From contig CAZHIQ010000005.1 of assembly GCA_964532595.1 (NCBI GenBank), forward strand, positions 76,404 to 140,403: DNA of 64,000 bases, in the 5' to 3' direction. The notes below the pieces were generated by a model. It had not been told where the DNA came from and searched no databases. It saw nothing but the letters and a program-made list of their open reading frames with translations. Source of the stretch: Chryseosolibacter sp964532595. GTDB taxonomy: Bacteria > Bacteroidota > Bacteroidia > Cytophagales > Cyclobacteriaceae. This document shows, piece by piece, positions 1 to 8,394 of this stretch (its first letter is position 1; every line of letters begins with the position of its first letter). A program made the position numbers and the translations under genes.

Positions 1-1167
1 TTTTCGCGTGTCGGGATGCCAGGTAAAGTCGCTTAACTGAAATTTTATGGTCTGAGTGGAGTCTACTAGATAGTATATGCTGTCAAGCGCTATATGAGCG
101 ATGGGTTTGGTGAATTGTAGTGTTGCGCGTAGTATACCCCGGTGAGCAAGCACGGAGGTGTTGGTGACTGAGAAAGAGAAGTTTTCGGGTGTAACCTTAC
201 GGTCAAGAAATTTTGCATATAGTGTGGTATCGATAGCGTTTTGGAGACTGTCTATTCCTTTGAAGTGAATTAGGAGACTGTCTGCAGAGAATGTGTCGTA
301 GATGCGGATGTTTGCCTGGTCTTCTCCGTAGGTGGATGTTAGTTGAGTACTGTCAGGAGCGGATACGGTATAGGACTGGAGGGCTTTTGATGTTCTGATG
401 TTGAAGTAGGTGTTATAAGGACGAGCGCTGACGAGGCGCAGGGGTCCTGCGTCGATTCGTTGCAATCCGAGTCTTATGCTGTCTACGTTCTTGGTGAGTT
501 TTATTTCTTCGGCGAGGAATCCGAAGGATTCGGTTCTGCTGTTGACGACGAGATTTCTGTTTTTGTCTTCGAAGGTGTACAGAAAGTATTCACCTGGTTT
601 CAGGTGGCTTATTTTGAAATTCCCCTTTGTATCGGTTTTGGTGAAGTACGGTGCGGGGTGTTGGAAGATGTTGAAAGTGTCGTTCTTGGGATGGAGTGCG
701 ACGGTTGCTTCTTTTGGTATTGTGCCGGCGAGGATGTTGTGGACGTTGCCAGTGATTTGCAGGGAGTCGATATAGGTACCGGTACTATAGGCGATGAAGA
801 GATTTCGCACTGGATTTTTTTCGGTGATGTCGGCGATGGCATCTCGGAAGTTGAAGGTGTACGTGGTGTTAGAGTCAAGGGGTTCTGCGAGTTCGAGGGT
901 GGCAAGGTTTCTTCTGTAGGTGAGTTTATAGTCTTTGCTGATGTTTGGCGTGACGATGAGTTGATCTTTAGGATTGTTGAGTATTATGTGTTCACTGAAC
1001 TCGAGTTCAATTTTCTTCGCATTGAAGTTGACGGTTTCGTGCGCGGGATTGACACGAACGAGTTGTGGGGGTATTGTGTCTTTGGGTCCGCCGGTAGGGG
1101 CGCTTTGGCGAGCACAGGCGCCAAGGAGAAAGATGCTGCAGATGATCCAGTTAAAGTATTTTGTCAT
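1..1167 (-). CDS. Ig-like domain surface lipoprotein, 3' end beyond the window
   Basis: An open frame of 389 codons starts at ATG 1167-1165 and runs off the left edge. The N-terminus is a lipoprotein signal with lipobox LLGAC (Cys about residue 18). It is followed by a bacterial Ig-like (SbsA/Big_5-type) domain around residues 25-110, recognised by PPQLVRVNPAHETVNF and IELEFSEHI, then by a carboxypeptidase-regulatory-like beta fold around 130-200 (motifs TDTKGNFKISHLKPGEY and YTFEDKNRN). This is the layout of a Bacteroidota Ig-like lipoprotein family of roughly 550 residues, so about a third is probably missing. Role unknown; an outer-membrane anchored structural protein is inferred. It overlaps the upstream methyltransferase gene by 4 bp, which implies translational coupling. 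The codons favour C and A at third positions far more than genes beyond 4 kb. Confidence 0.85.
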   Translation of the reverse strand, partial: MTKYFNWIICSIFLLGACARQSAPTGGPKDTIPPQLVRVNPAHETVNFNAKKIELEFSEHIILNNPKDQLIVTPNISKDYKLTYRRNLATLELAEPLDSNTTYTFNFRDAIADITEKNPVRNLFIAYSTGTYIDSLQITGNVHNILAGTIPKEATVALHPKNDTFNIFQHPAPYFTKTDTKGNFKISHLKPGEYFLYTFEDKNRNLVVNSRTESFGFLAEEIKLTKNVDSIRLGLQRIDAGPLRLVSARPYNTYFNIRTSKALQSYTVSAPDSTQLTSTYGEDQANIRIYDTFSADSLLIHFKGIDSLQNAIDTTLYAKFLDRKVTPENFSFSVTNTSVLAHRGILRATLQFTKPIAHIALDSIYYLVDSTQTIKFQLSDFTWHPDTRK

Positions 1168-2054
1168 GACAGTTTTGTGGCAATATAGATTAGGCTGGAA
1201 TATTCGGAAGTTTTGGATGCATTACGGTTTGAGATCCATCCTTTTCTGATAGCGCGGATGATGCCGGGTATTGTATGACTTCCCCGGCGATATTTTTCGC
1301 TAAGGAGTGAAACATAGTAGGCATCGAGTGGCATGGGTAGTACGGCTTTTATTGTGAGATGGTTTTGTTCAAGGAGTCGTTTCATCGTTGAGCGAGAAAA
1401 GTGCCAGAGATGGCGGGGCACATCATAGGCAGCCCAGTAGTCTTGGTAATCTTGTGCATCCCGGCTGTTATGGTTAGGAACCGCGATTACGAGCGTGCCG
1501 TGCGGGTTGAGTTTTCCTGAGAGATCTTGGATGGTCTGGTGGAGATTGTGGACGTGTTCGAGTACGTGCCAAAGGGTTATGATATCTGAGGGTTGTTTTA
1601 TTTCATTGATGTCGGAGTAGATGTTATTGCCAACCTGGCGGGCAGCTTCAGCGCGGGCCTGGGGATTTGGTTCGACCCCGCTTACGGTCAGTCCGTGTTC
1701 TTTGCAATAGGCGAGAAAGTATCCGGTGCCGCAGCCATAGTCGAGGAGAGTGGCAGGTTTGGGAGAGGCATGGTGAAGGACGAGTTTGTATTTCCAGCGG
1801 AGGGTGAATGTTCGGGCCAGCTTATAGATCTTGTCAATGAGGTTGGCTGAAGTATTTGAGTGGGAGATATAGGAGGGCGAGTCATAGTACCTCTGGAGTT
1901 CGTCGGCCAGCGGTCTGGGATTGGTGAGATGGAATCCGCAGTGGGAGCAAGCCTGGATATTGAAGGTTTCGCCGGAGGCGGTATAGTCACGGCACGACAA
2001 TGTGGTTCGCAGATCTGATTGATTGCAGATCGGGCATGTTTCGAGCATTTCCAT
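1164..2054 (-). CDS. Class I SAM-dependent methyltransferase with N-terminal zinc ribbon
   Basis: This is a 296-residue protein. Residues 8-39 carry two Cys pairs (CPIC and CSHC) that look like a zinc ribbon. The Rossmann core follows, with the SAM-binding motif LLDYGCGTGYFL near residue 105, an acidic loop (SGVEPNP) and the post-II motif DIITLWHVLEHV near 160. The pattern matches the Methyltransf_23/UbiG-like group that often modifies sugars or small molecules, but the substrate cannot be read from the sequence. The start overlaps the mnmG stop by 1 bp and the stop overlaps the next gene by 4 bp, so it sits in the middle of a tightly coupled operon. A tRNA or glycan substrate would both be plausible. 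Confidence 0.85.
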   Translation of the reverse strand: MEMLETCPICNQSDLRTTLSCRDYTASGETFNIQACSHCGFHLTNPRPLADELQRYYDSPSYISHSNTSANLIDKIYKLARTFTLRWKYKLVLHHASPKPATLLDYGCGTGYFLAYCKEHGLTVSGVEPNPQARAEAARQVGNNIYSDINEIKQPSDIITLWHVLEHVHNLHQTIQDLSGKLNPHGTLVIAVPNHNSRDAQDYQDYWAAYDVPRHLWHFSRSTMKRLLEQNHLTIKAVLPMPLDAYYVSLLSEKYRRGSHTIPGIIRAIRKGWISNRNASKTSEYSSLIYIATKLS

Positions 2055-3916
2055 TACTTGCCGAGGTATACAGTCAGGATAGAGATATCGGAGGGCGAGA
2101 CGCCGCTGATGCGGGAAGCTTGTCCGATTGTTTGAGGTCGTATCTTTTTGAGTTTCTCCCTTCCCTCTGCTGATAGTGCTTTTACCCGGTCGTAGTCGAA
2201 GTCGCCTCTGATATGATAGTTCTCCAGGCTTTCGATCTTACGGGCGAGTTCTTCTTCCCGATTGATATAGGCTTCGTATTTGACGAATATTTCTACTTGT
2301 TCGAGGACTTCCGCCGAGTATTTTCCCAGGAGTTCGTTGAGGCGGTTATCGATTTTGCGGAGTTCGGGCATGCCGATATGGGGTCTACGCAAGAGATTGA
2401 CAACGGGGACCTTCTCACGAAGTGTGGCGGTATTGAGTGCTGAGAGGTCGGCATTTACCGTTTCGGGTTCCAGTTTTATGGTTTGGAGGGTTTTTAGCAG
2501 TTCTTCGATATCGGCTTTTTTGTCGAGGAGGGCTTTCATTCGTTCATCTGAGGCCAGGCCGAGGCGGTGTCCTTTTTCCGTGAGACGAAGGTCGGCATTA
2601 TCCTGACGTAGGAGTATGCGATATTCTGCGCGCGAGGTGAACATCCTATAGGGTTCCTGAGTGCCTTTGTTAACCAGGTCATCGATGAGAACGCCGATAT
2701 AGGCTTCGGAGCGTTTGAGGATGAACGGATCCTGTTCGTGAACTTTATTGTGGGCATTGATTCCGGCCATCAGACCCTGACAGGCGGCTTCTTCGTAGCC
2801 AGTGGTGCCGTTGATTTGTCCTGCGAAGAAGAGGTTTTCAACGAGTTTGGTCTCAAGTGTGAGTTTGAGCTGTGTGGGTGGAAAATAGTCGTATTCGATG
2901 GCGTATCCGGGGCGGAACATCTTGGCATTCTCAAATCCTGGAATTTTTCGGAGCGCGCGATACTGGACGTCTTCCGGAAGCGAGGTAGAGAAGCCGTTTA
3001 CGTAGATTTCGATTGTCTCCCACCCTTCCGGCTCGACGAATATCTGATGGCGGTCGCGCTCAGCGAAGCGGTTGATTTTATCTTCGATTGATGGGCAATA
3101 GCGGGGGCCGAGGCCTTTAATGCGGCCCTGGAACATGGGGGAATCGTCGAAACCTTTCTCCAACTCCTGGTGAACGTCCTTATTTGTGTAGGTAATCCAG
3201 CAGCTGAGTTGTCGTTTGAGCGGTTTTGTATCAGTGTAAGAGAACTTGCCGGGGTTTTCATCTCCTGGTTGTTCTTCCATCTTTGAATAGTCGAGTGAAC
3301 GGCCGTCGATCCGGGGTGGCGTACCGGTTTTCATACGTCCCGCTTCAAAGCCGAGTTGGATGAGCTGTTCCGTGATTCCCTTCGCTGCACGTTCCGCAGT
3401 GCGTCCCCCGCCGAAGTTCTTCGTCCCGATGTGAATAAGCCCGTTGAGGAAGGTCCCATTTGTCAGAACCACGGCCTTACCCTCGATTTCGAGGCCGAGG
3501 CTCGTCCTCACTCCTGCTACCCGACCGTTCTTAACGATGAGACCGGTAACCATTTCCTGCCAGAAGTCAACGTTCGGTAAGCGCTCTAATTGGAGGCGCC
3601 ACTCCTCGGCAAAGCGCATACGGTCGTTTTGAGCCCGGGGACTCCACATAGCAGGTCCTTTGGACCGGTTGAGCATGCGGAACTGGAGCATGGACTTATC
3701 TGTGACGATTCCCGACAGACCGCCGAGCGCGTCGACCTCGCGGACAATCTGACCCTTGGCAACACCACCCATCGCGGGATTGCAGGACATTTGAGCGATC
3801 GTGGACATGTTCATGGTGGCCAGGAGCACCCGCGAGCCCATTTTTGCAGCCGCTGCAGCCGCCTCACAGCCGGCGTGGCCGGCCCCGACTACTATTACAT
3901 CGTAAGAAGGAAACAT
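2054..3916 (-). CDS. mnmG: tRNA uridine-5-carboxymethylaminomethyl modification enzyme MnmG (GidA)
   Basis: MnmG, with MnmE, installs the (carboxymethyl)aminomethyl group at wobble U34 of certain tRNAs using FAD, NADH and methylene-tetrahydrofolate. The 620-residue length is normal for the family. Residues 8-20 hold the FAD-binding VVGAGHAGCEAA motif, followed by the family signature SCNPAMGGVAKGQ near 45 and the conserved TGTPPRID block near 198. The C-terminal helical domain expected to contact MnmE and tRNA is complete, ending in ISGVSPSDISILTVYLGK. The ATG start at 3916 agrees with the family N-terminus. Upstream are two parS-like palindromes, and a -7 box lies inside the end of ybeY, so the mRNA probably has a leader of about 130 nt. 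Confidence 0.97.
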   Translation of the reverse strand: MFPSYDVIVVGAGHAGCEAAAAAAKMGSRVLLATMNMSTIAQMSCNPAMGGVAKGQIVREVDALGGLSGIVTDKSMLQFRMLNRSKGPAMWSPRAQNDRMRFAEEWRLQLERLPNVDFWQEMVTGLIVKNGRVAGVRTSLGLEIEGKAVVLTNGTFLNGLIHIGTKNFGGGRTAERAAKGITEQLIQLGFEAGRMKTGTPPRIDGRSLDYSKMEEQPGDENPGKFSYTDTKPLKRQLSCWITYTNKDVHQELEKGFDDSPMFQGRIKGLGPRYCPSIEDKINRFAERDRHQIFVEPEGWETIEIYVNGFSTSLPEDVQYRALRKIPGFENAKMFRPGYAIEYDYFPPTQLKLTLETKLVENLFFAGQINGTTGYEEAACQGLMAGINAHNKVHEQDPFILKRSEAYIGVLIDDLVNKGTQEPYRMFTSRAEYRILLRQDNADLRLTEKGHRLGLASDERMKALLDKKADIEELLKTLQTIKLEPETVNADLSALNTATLREKVPVVNLLRRPHIGMPELRKIDNRLNELLGKYSAEVLEQVEIFVKYEAYINREEELARKIESLENYHIRGDFDYDRVKALSAEGREKLKKIRPQTIGQASRISGVSPSDISILTVYLGK

Positions 3917-3958
3917 ATCGTTATTTCTGTATAATCTTTAGCACACCGGGGGGACAAT

Positions 3959-3974
3959 GGTTCCACGTGGAACA
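3959..3974. promoter_or_regulatory. parS-like palindrome, site 1
   Basis: A 14-bp perfect palindrome, GTTCCACGTGGAAC (3960-3973), sits in a 16-bp match to the ParB site form TGTTnCACGTGnAACA with one mismatch at the first base. It lies between mnmG and ybeY. ParB sites are commonly near the mnmG/parAB region and the replication origin. Binding is inferred; no parA or parB gene is in the window. Confidence 0.6.
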
Positions 3975-4016
3975 TTGCTGCTTTACTCCCGCGAAATACG
4001 GAATCGCCGCTTCACA

Positions 4017-4032
4017 TGTTCCACGTGGAACA
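4017..4032. promoter_or_regulatory. parS-like palindrome, site 2
   Basis: TGTTCCACGTGGAACA is a perfect 16-bp palindrome and a close match to the widespread bacterial parS consensus (TGTTTCACGTGAAACA, with compensating C/G changes). Its centre is 58 bp from the centre of site 1. It lies 6 bp beyond the ybeY stop codon. Function as a ParB-binding site is inferred from sequence and location. Confidence 0.65.
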
Positions 4033-4038
4033 CCCGTT

Positions 4039-4470
4039 TTAGTCCCGGACTTGGCGCAAAGATAGACAAGCATCTTCTTTTTTGCGCATGGCCGATTTCT
4101 CAGCTGGGGTCTTGTCCCCGTACCCCAGAAGGTGCAAGACCCCGTGTATAATCACACGGTGGAGTTCGTCATCGAAGGGCACTCCCAGCTTTTCTGCGTT
4201 TTCCTTAATGCGGTCAATGCTAATAAAGATATCGCCTTCGATGGCCCCGTCGCTCTCCCTGTTGTCGAACGTAATGATGTCGGTATAGGTGTTGTGGTTG
4301 AGGTATTGCTGATTAATAGTCAGCAGGTAGGTGTCGGAACAAAAGATGAAGTTCAGGTGTGCGAGTTCCTGGTTCTCGGAGTGAATAACCTTTTTTATCC
4401 AAGCGCGGGTCTTACCAGGATGTTTGAGCTTGAACGAGATGTCTTGCTCGAAAAAGGATATAGTCGGCAT
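4039..4470 (-). CDS. ybeY: Endoribonuclease YbeY, 16S rRNA maturation and ribosome quality control
   Basis: YbeY is a zinc-dependent single-strand RNase acting in 16S rRNA 3'-end maturation and late ribosome quality control. The 143-residue protein has the motif HGVLHLLGYGDKT near residues 109-121. The first two zinc-binding histidines of the classical H-x3-H-x5-H are present, but the third is replaced by Asp. This is a form I associate with Bacteroidota YbeY proteins, so it does not by itself indicate loss of activity. The start overlaps the stop of the preceding ATPase gene by 1 bp. The 3' end contains the likely promoter for mnmG. Confidence 0.93.
   Translation of the reverse strand: MPTISFFEQDISFKLKHPGKTRAWIKKVIHSENQELAHLNFIFCSDTYLLTINQQYLNHNTYTDIITFDNRESDGAIEGDIFISIDRIKENAEKLGVPFDDELHRVIIHGVLHLLGYGDKTPAEKSAMRKKEDACLSLRQVRD
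4057..4064 (-). promoter_or_regulatory. Probable -7 promoter box for mnmG
   Basis: The minus strand reads TATCTTTG, an exact match to the Bacteroidota -7 consensus TAnnTTTG. It lies inside the last codons of ybeY. A start near 4050 would place both parS-like palindromes in the mnmG leader. No good -33 TTTG was found at the ideal distance. Confidence 0.4.
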
Positions 4471-4874
4471 TAGTTGTTCATATAGAAGCTGAGTTCAACA
4501 ATGCGGCCATTGTCTTTGAACTCGACTTCGTCTGACAAATGCTTCATGAGGAAGATTCCCCTGCCGCCGGGCTTTTCCAGGTTCTCGGGCGCCGTGGGAT
4601 CGGGAAGGGATTCGTAATTGAAGCCGACGCCCTCGTCCTTAATGATGAATCGGATCATGCTCTCTTCTAACGACAAGCTCAAATACACGTTCTTGGCCTT
4701 GTTGCCACTGTTGCCGTGCTTGATAGCGTTGTTGACGGCTTCCGTCACCGCAATCATGATGTTGCCGTATATGTCATCGTCCAACTCAAACTTCTCTTTA
4801 GCATTGTCGATGAAACTCTCAATCATGCGGATGTTTTCCATTATCGACGGAACCTGAATACTGATCGTCTTCAT
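4470..4874 (-). CDS. RsbW-like anti-sigma-factor type ATP-binding protein (HATPase_c)
   Basis: This 134-residue protein is a stand-alone GHKL ATPase domain of the RsbW/SpoIIAB kind. The N box reads EAVNNAIKHGN near residue 47, the G1 box DEGVGFN near 83 and the G2 box GGRGIFLMKHL near 101. Family members phosphorylate anti-anti-sigma proteins or sequester a sigma factor. No STAS-domain partner, PP2C phosphatase or sigma factor is present within the window, so its partner must be encoded elsewhere if it has one. It lies 16 bp downstream of the DUF4175 gene and is coupled to ybeY by a 1-bp overlap, an arrangement I have seen repeatedly in Cytophagales. Confidence 0.88.
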   Translation of the reverse strand: MKTISIQVPSIMENIRMIESFIDNAKEKFELDDDIYGNIMIAVTEAVNNAIKHGNSGNKAKNVYLSLSLEESMIRFIIKDEGVGFNYESLPDPTAPENLEKPGGRGIFLMKHLSDEVEFKDNGRIVELSFYMNN

Positions 4875-4890
4875 GAATACTCTTATCGTT

Positions 4891-7800
4891 TCATTTTGTG
4901 GTGCCCATGCGTTTGAAATACTCGTTGACCTCCCGCTTGTAATATGGATACAACTTCGGCGGTACCGTCTTTAGCAATTCTACCTCTTTTTCCTTGAGGC
5001 GCAAATATTCTTCAAAAGCCTTCGGAATTTCTTTCTCATATTCTTTCGCCGTCTCCCCTTTCCGCTCTTCATCCATGTCCTGCTCCCTCATCGACTTCTC
5101 CGCATCAAGGAGTCGCGTAAGAATCTGACGCTGCCGCTCAATCATTTGATCACTCAAACGCTTGTTTACGAGATCCATCTCCGTCTGCTCCATCTGACTC
5201 GGTAACTCACCGCCGGGCATCTGCCCCTCCTCCTTCATCTTCTCCTGCATCTCTTGAAGCGCCCGGCGAATACGCTCCTGTTCAGCAGCCATCTCCGCTA
5301 ACTCCTCCGAAAGCTCCCGCCCGCTCTTGCCACTGTTCTTTAACTCCTCGATCCGACGATTTAACTGCTGCTGCATCTGACTCAAATTCGGCTTCTGTCC
5401 CTTCTTGCTCGAATTCTTCATAGACGGTTGCGCATTAGCCATCATCTGCATCATCATGTCAAAATGATTGTCGAGCATCAACGCCAGATTGTTGATCGAG
5501 GTCATCGTCAATTGCATCCCGCTAGAAGCCTGGGGGCGTCGCCGCTCCTTGTTCGATTCAATCACGCGGTTCATGTGATTGTTCAACTCATTGACTTCTC
5601 GGGTGATATACGAACCCATCATCGGATCCTTCTTTCCAAGCGCTAAGAGACTGTCCTCCAGAACTTTAGCGTCATCCTTCAGTTTGAGCTGAAGCTGAGC
5701 CAGCGTGTTGAAACGCGGATCGTTCTGCTGAAGCGCATTGAAATCCTTCATCAAAGACTCCTGGTCAAACGAGAGCTTAACCAACCCATGGATAATCTGA
5801 CGTAGTGACTCGAGGTTTTGCATCTCCATCTCCATCATCATCGAACTCTGCATACCCTCCATCTGCTGCTGCATCTCCTTCATCTTATCCAACGCCTTCT
5901 GCTGGGGCTCTTTCGCTTTCGACGGACTATTTTGTTCGAGCATTTCCTGGCTCTGCTGCTGCTCGTCCCCGATCTCCTGCGACTGCTGCTCGTCGGGGAA
6001 TTCTCCACGCTTGTTCAGTTCTTTGCCAAGCTCTTCCAACTCCTTAAGTTTCTCAACGGTCTCCTGGAAACGCTCCTTCACCTGCTGCTGGCGCCGAGCA
6101 AGATCCTCGCTACTGCGCGGTTGCTTGCTTTCGTCATTTCCCGCTGCATCATCTCCCTTTTCCTCTTCCCCGTCGCTCTCCTTTGAATCACTACTCTCCG
6201 CAAGGTCTTTCTCGTCGCGACGGCTGTCTTCTTTAGCATCCTTTTTGCGATCGCGCTTGCTTCTCGAAAGCTCCTCGGTCTGTTTCAGCAATTCTTCCTG
6301 CTTCTGAATGTGACTCCTAAGTTCATTCAGAGCAAGGTCCAGCTTAAAGTCAAATTGGAGTTGCTTGAAAAGCTCCAGCGTCCGGCTTAGCTCCTTCTCC
6401 AGATTGTCGGTGTTCTGATTCATCTTTTGCAGCAACTTCTGAATCTCCGACATGTCGGTCTTGTCGTGCAATAACTTCTTCAATTCATCAAACAGTCGTT
6501 TCGTCTCCTCATCAAGGAGCTCATCCATCAATTTCTGGATCTGCTCAGCTTTTTCGCGAATTCGCTCGTTCTGCTCCGTAAACGCATTTTTCTTTTCATC
6601 CAGTAGTTTGTTTTGCTCGCGAAGCTTTTCGATCATCTGATCAAGACCTTCCTTCTGCTGAATGATATCCTCCAGCATTTTCTTATCCTGCCAATCCAGT
6701 GATTGTTTGCCCTTCAGCCTCTGATGTGCCTGGTCGATTTGCTTCTTTAGTTCATCAGCGCGCGTAGCCGTCTTACCTATCTGACTTTCAGTGCTTTGCT
6801 GGGATTTGCTGATTTCTGTTACCAGGCTTTCCGCCGACGGAACGTTAAAAGTGTACTTCGCTGACCGAGTCGATTTCCAGCCGTTGACGCCGTCGTTGTC
6901 CCAGACCTGTAGATAGTACTCCAACTGTTCGCCAGGTTTGAGGCGGAGCGAATCAACCGACCAGTTGTAGAAAAAGCTTTGCTGAAGCTGGTTCTTCGCA
7001 ATTGGAATTGTAAACGATCCCCGACGAAGTTCGTCCCGTTCTTCGTCGGTCACCCGGAAGTGAAGTTTCAGCTGCGTGACACCATGGTCATCACTGACAA
7101 CGCCCCCGAGGAGGACGCGCTGGAACAAAACGGTGTCGCGAAGGTTGTTGACGGAAATCTGCGGATGCTGGTCTTTGACGACGTGAACGGTATAAGCGAT
7201 GCGCTCCCGGTTGCGACTATGCTCGTTCTGCAGCCCGATTTCATAAAAGTCGTCGTCGGCAAAAGTCCGGGCAAATTGAAAGGTGTTTCCAGAACGCGCG
7301 AGTTGAATTTGTGTACTGTCGGACGCAAACGAAATAGTTGCGGAGTCAGCAAAAGCGGTGTTAATGTTCCAGCGGACGTTGGTACCCTCGGGTACTTCGA
7401 GAGTGCCGGCGTTCGTGAGTTTTTCATTGCTGCGCTGCAGGTACCGGGGAAATTCCAGCTCTACATTAAAACGGGTGAGTTCCGGGCGACGTACAACTTT
7501 TAGATGGGCCGGCTCTGAGTAAAAGCCCGCAGCTTCAACCTGGAAATCGAAGGGCTGCTGAATCCGGTCAAACGTATAGGAAAACTTTCCCGGCGCGACG
7601 GGGCTCAATTTCAGACGCTGATTTCTTGAAACAAGATATGCGCTTTGGGGCAAAGCTTTTCCCTGAAGTTCGACGTCCAACGTGAAGTTTTCATTGTAGA
7701 AGGCAGTCAAATTCTGGCCTATGATAAAGGCGAAAGGCGCTTCGGGCGTGTAGGCGCGATTGAAATGGACAATTCGCTCAGTGCTTCGAGTGAGGATTTC

Positions 7801-8316
7801 TTTGTTGAAGACCAGGATGATCAGCACCAGAAGGACCGGAACAGCGAGATAGCGCAGGTGTTTACGGTTCTCTCCCAGATCGATGACGGAATCGAAAGCG
7901 ATCGGTTCAAACTCACGCGCTTTTTGTTGCACACTGGCCATAGTCAGATCTGTGGGCCGCGGTGCCCGGTCGAGCTGGATGAAGTTTACAAGGCGATCGT
8001 CAATTCCGGGGAGATACTTTCCGATGAGCCTCGCGCTGTCTTCTTCATTGAGACCCTTCCGCGCAAGCCAATAAGCCAGCGGTTCCCGGAGAAACCGCGC
8101 GACGCAGAACGCCGCTACACCGAAGAAGAAAAGAAAAATGAGAAAGCGTGCCCATTGACTGAGCCATAGAGTGTGTTCAAGGAGGGAAGCGATGACAAGA
8201 TAGCCGAGAACGATGGAGAATGTCAGGATCGCACCCCGGATAAAAAGGTTGAGATAATACTTCCTTTGAAAAGACCTTATCTTTTCCCGAATGCGTCTTG
8301 TTCCGTCGCTCATCAT
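4891..8316 (-). CDS. Very large DUF4175 family membrane protein with long coiled coil
   Basis: The product has 1141 residues. Two hydrophobic helices lie at about 25-50 and 55-75 and a third at about 150-170, anchoring it in the inner membrane. A large beta-rich region follows to about 500. From about 500 to 1130 the sequence is almost entirely charged and Gln-rich helix, with many heptads typical of coiled coil. It is broken by an acidic, Asp/Ser/Glu/Lys-rich low-complexity stretch near 700-745 and several methionine/glutamine clusters (QQQMEGMQSSMMMEMEMQ). This matches DUF4175; the function is not known, and a periplasmic scaffold is only a guess. Either of two adjacent Met codons could be the start. 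Confidence 0.9.
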   Translation of the reverse strand: MMSDGTRRIREKIRSFQRKYYLNLFIRGAILTFSIVLGYLVIASLLEHTLWLSQWARFLIFLFFFGVAAFCVARFLREPLAYWLARKGLNEEDSARLIGKYLPGIDDRLVNFIQLDRAPRPTDLTMASVQQKAREFEPIAFDSVIDLGENRKHLRYLAVPVLLVLIILVFNKEILTRSTERIVHFNRAYTPEAPFAFIIGQNLTAFYNENFTLDVELQGKALPQSAYLVSRNQRLKLSPVAPGKFSYTFDRIQQPFDFQVEAAGFYSEPAHLKVVRRPELTRFNVELEFPRYLQRSNEKLTNAGTLEVPEGTNVRWNINTAFADSATISFASDSTQIQLARSGNTFQFARTFADDDFYEIGLQNEHSRNRERIAYTVHVVKDQHPQISVNNLRDTVLFQRVLLGGVVSDDHGVTQLKLHFRVTDEERDELRRGSFTIPIAKNQLQQSFFYNWSVDSLRLKPGEQLEYYLQVWDNDGVNGWKSTRSAKYTFNVPSAESLVTEISKSQQSTESQIGKTATRADELKKQIDQAHQRLKGKQSLDWQDKKMLEDIIQQKEGLDQMIEKLREQNKLLDEKKNAFTEQNERIREKAEQIQKLMDELLDEETKRLFDELKKLLHDKTDMSEIQKLLQKMNQNTDNLEKELSRTLELFKQLQFDFKLDLALNELRSHIQKQEELLKQTEELSRSKRDRKKDAKEDSRRDEKDLAESSDSKESDGEEEKGDDAAGNDESKQPRSSEDLARRQQQVKERFQETVEKLKELEELGKELNKRGEFPDEQQSQEIGDEQQQSQEMLEQNSPSKAKEPQQKALDKMKEMQQQMEGMQSSMMMEMEMQNLESLRQIIHGLVKLSFDQESLMKDFNALQQNDPRFNTLAQLQLKLKDDAKVLEDSLLALGKKDPMMGSYITREVNELNNHMNRVIESNKERRRPQASSGMQLTMTSINNLALMLDNHFDMMMQMMANAQPSMKNSSKKGQKPNLSQMQQQLNRRIEELKNSGKSGRELSEELAEMAAEQERIRRALQEMQEKMKEEGQMPGGELPSQMEQTEMDLVNKRLSDQMIERQRQILTRLLDAEKSMREQDMDEERKGETAKEYEKEIPKAFEEYLRLKEKEVELLKTVPPKLYPYYKREVNEYFKRMGTTK

Positions 8317-8376
8317 CCAGACCGTTTAAGTAGAAAACGCAGGTTTCTTCGCAGGGTTTAACTTCCTAAAATTAAT

Positions 8377-8385
8377 CAAAACCTA
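8377..8385 (-). promoter_or_regulatory. Possible -7 promoter box for the DUF4175-rsbW-ybeY-mnmG block
   Basis: The minus strand reads TAGGTTTTG, which is TAnnTTTG with one additional T. It sits in the 78-bp gap before the DUF4175 gene, about 60 nt from its start. This is weak, position-based support for a promoter. Confidence 0.3.
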
Positions 8386-8394
8386 GCAGTGCTT

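Noticed and set aside
460..1188. Rightward frame of 242 codons
   Set aside because: It is antisense to the lipoprotein gene, whose minus-strand frame has a lipobox and Ig-like domain; the rightward translation has no family-like sequence.
3917..4038. Replication origin next to the parS-like sites
   Set aside because: I saw no DnaA-box cluster, AT-rich unwinding element or dnaA gene, so oriC is not supported.
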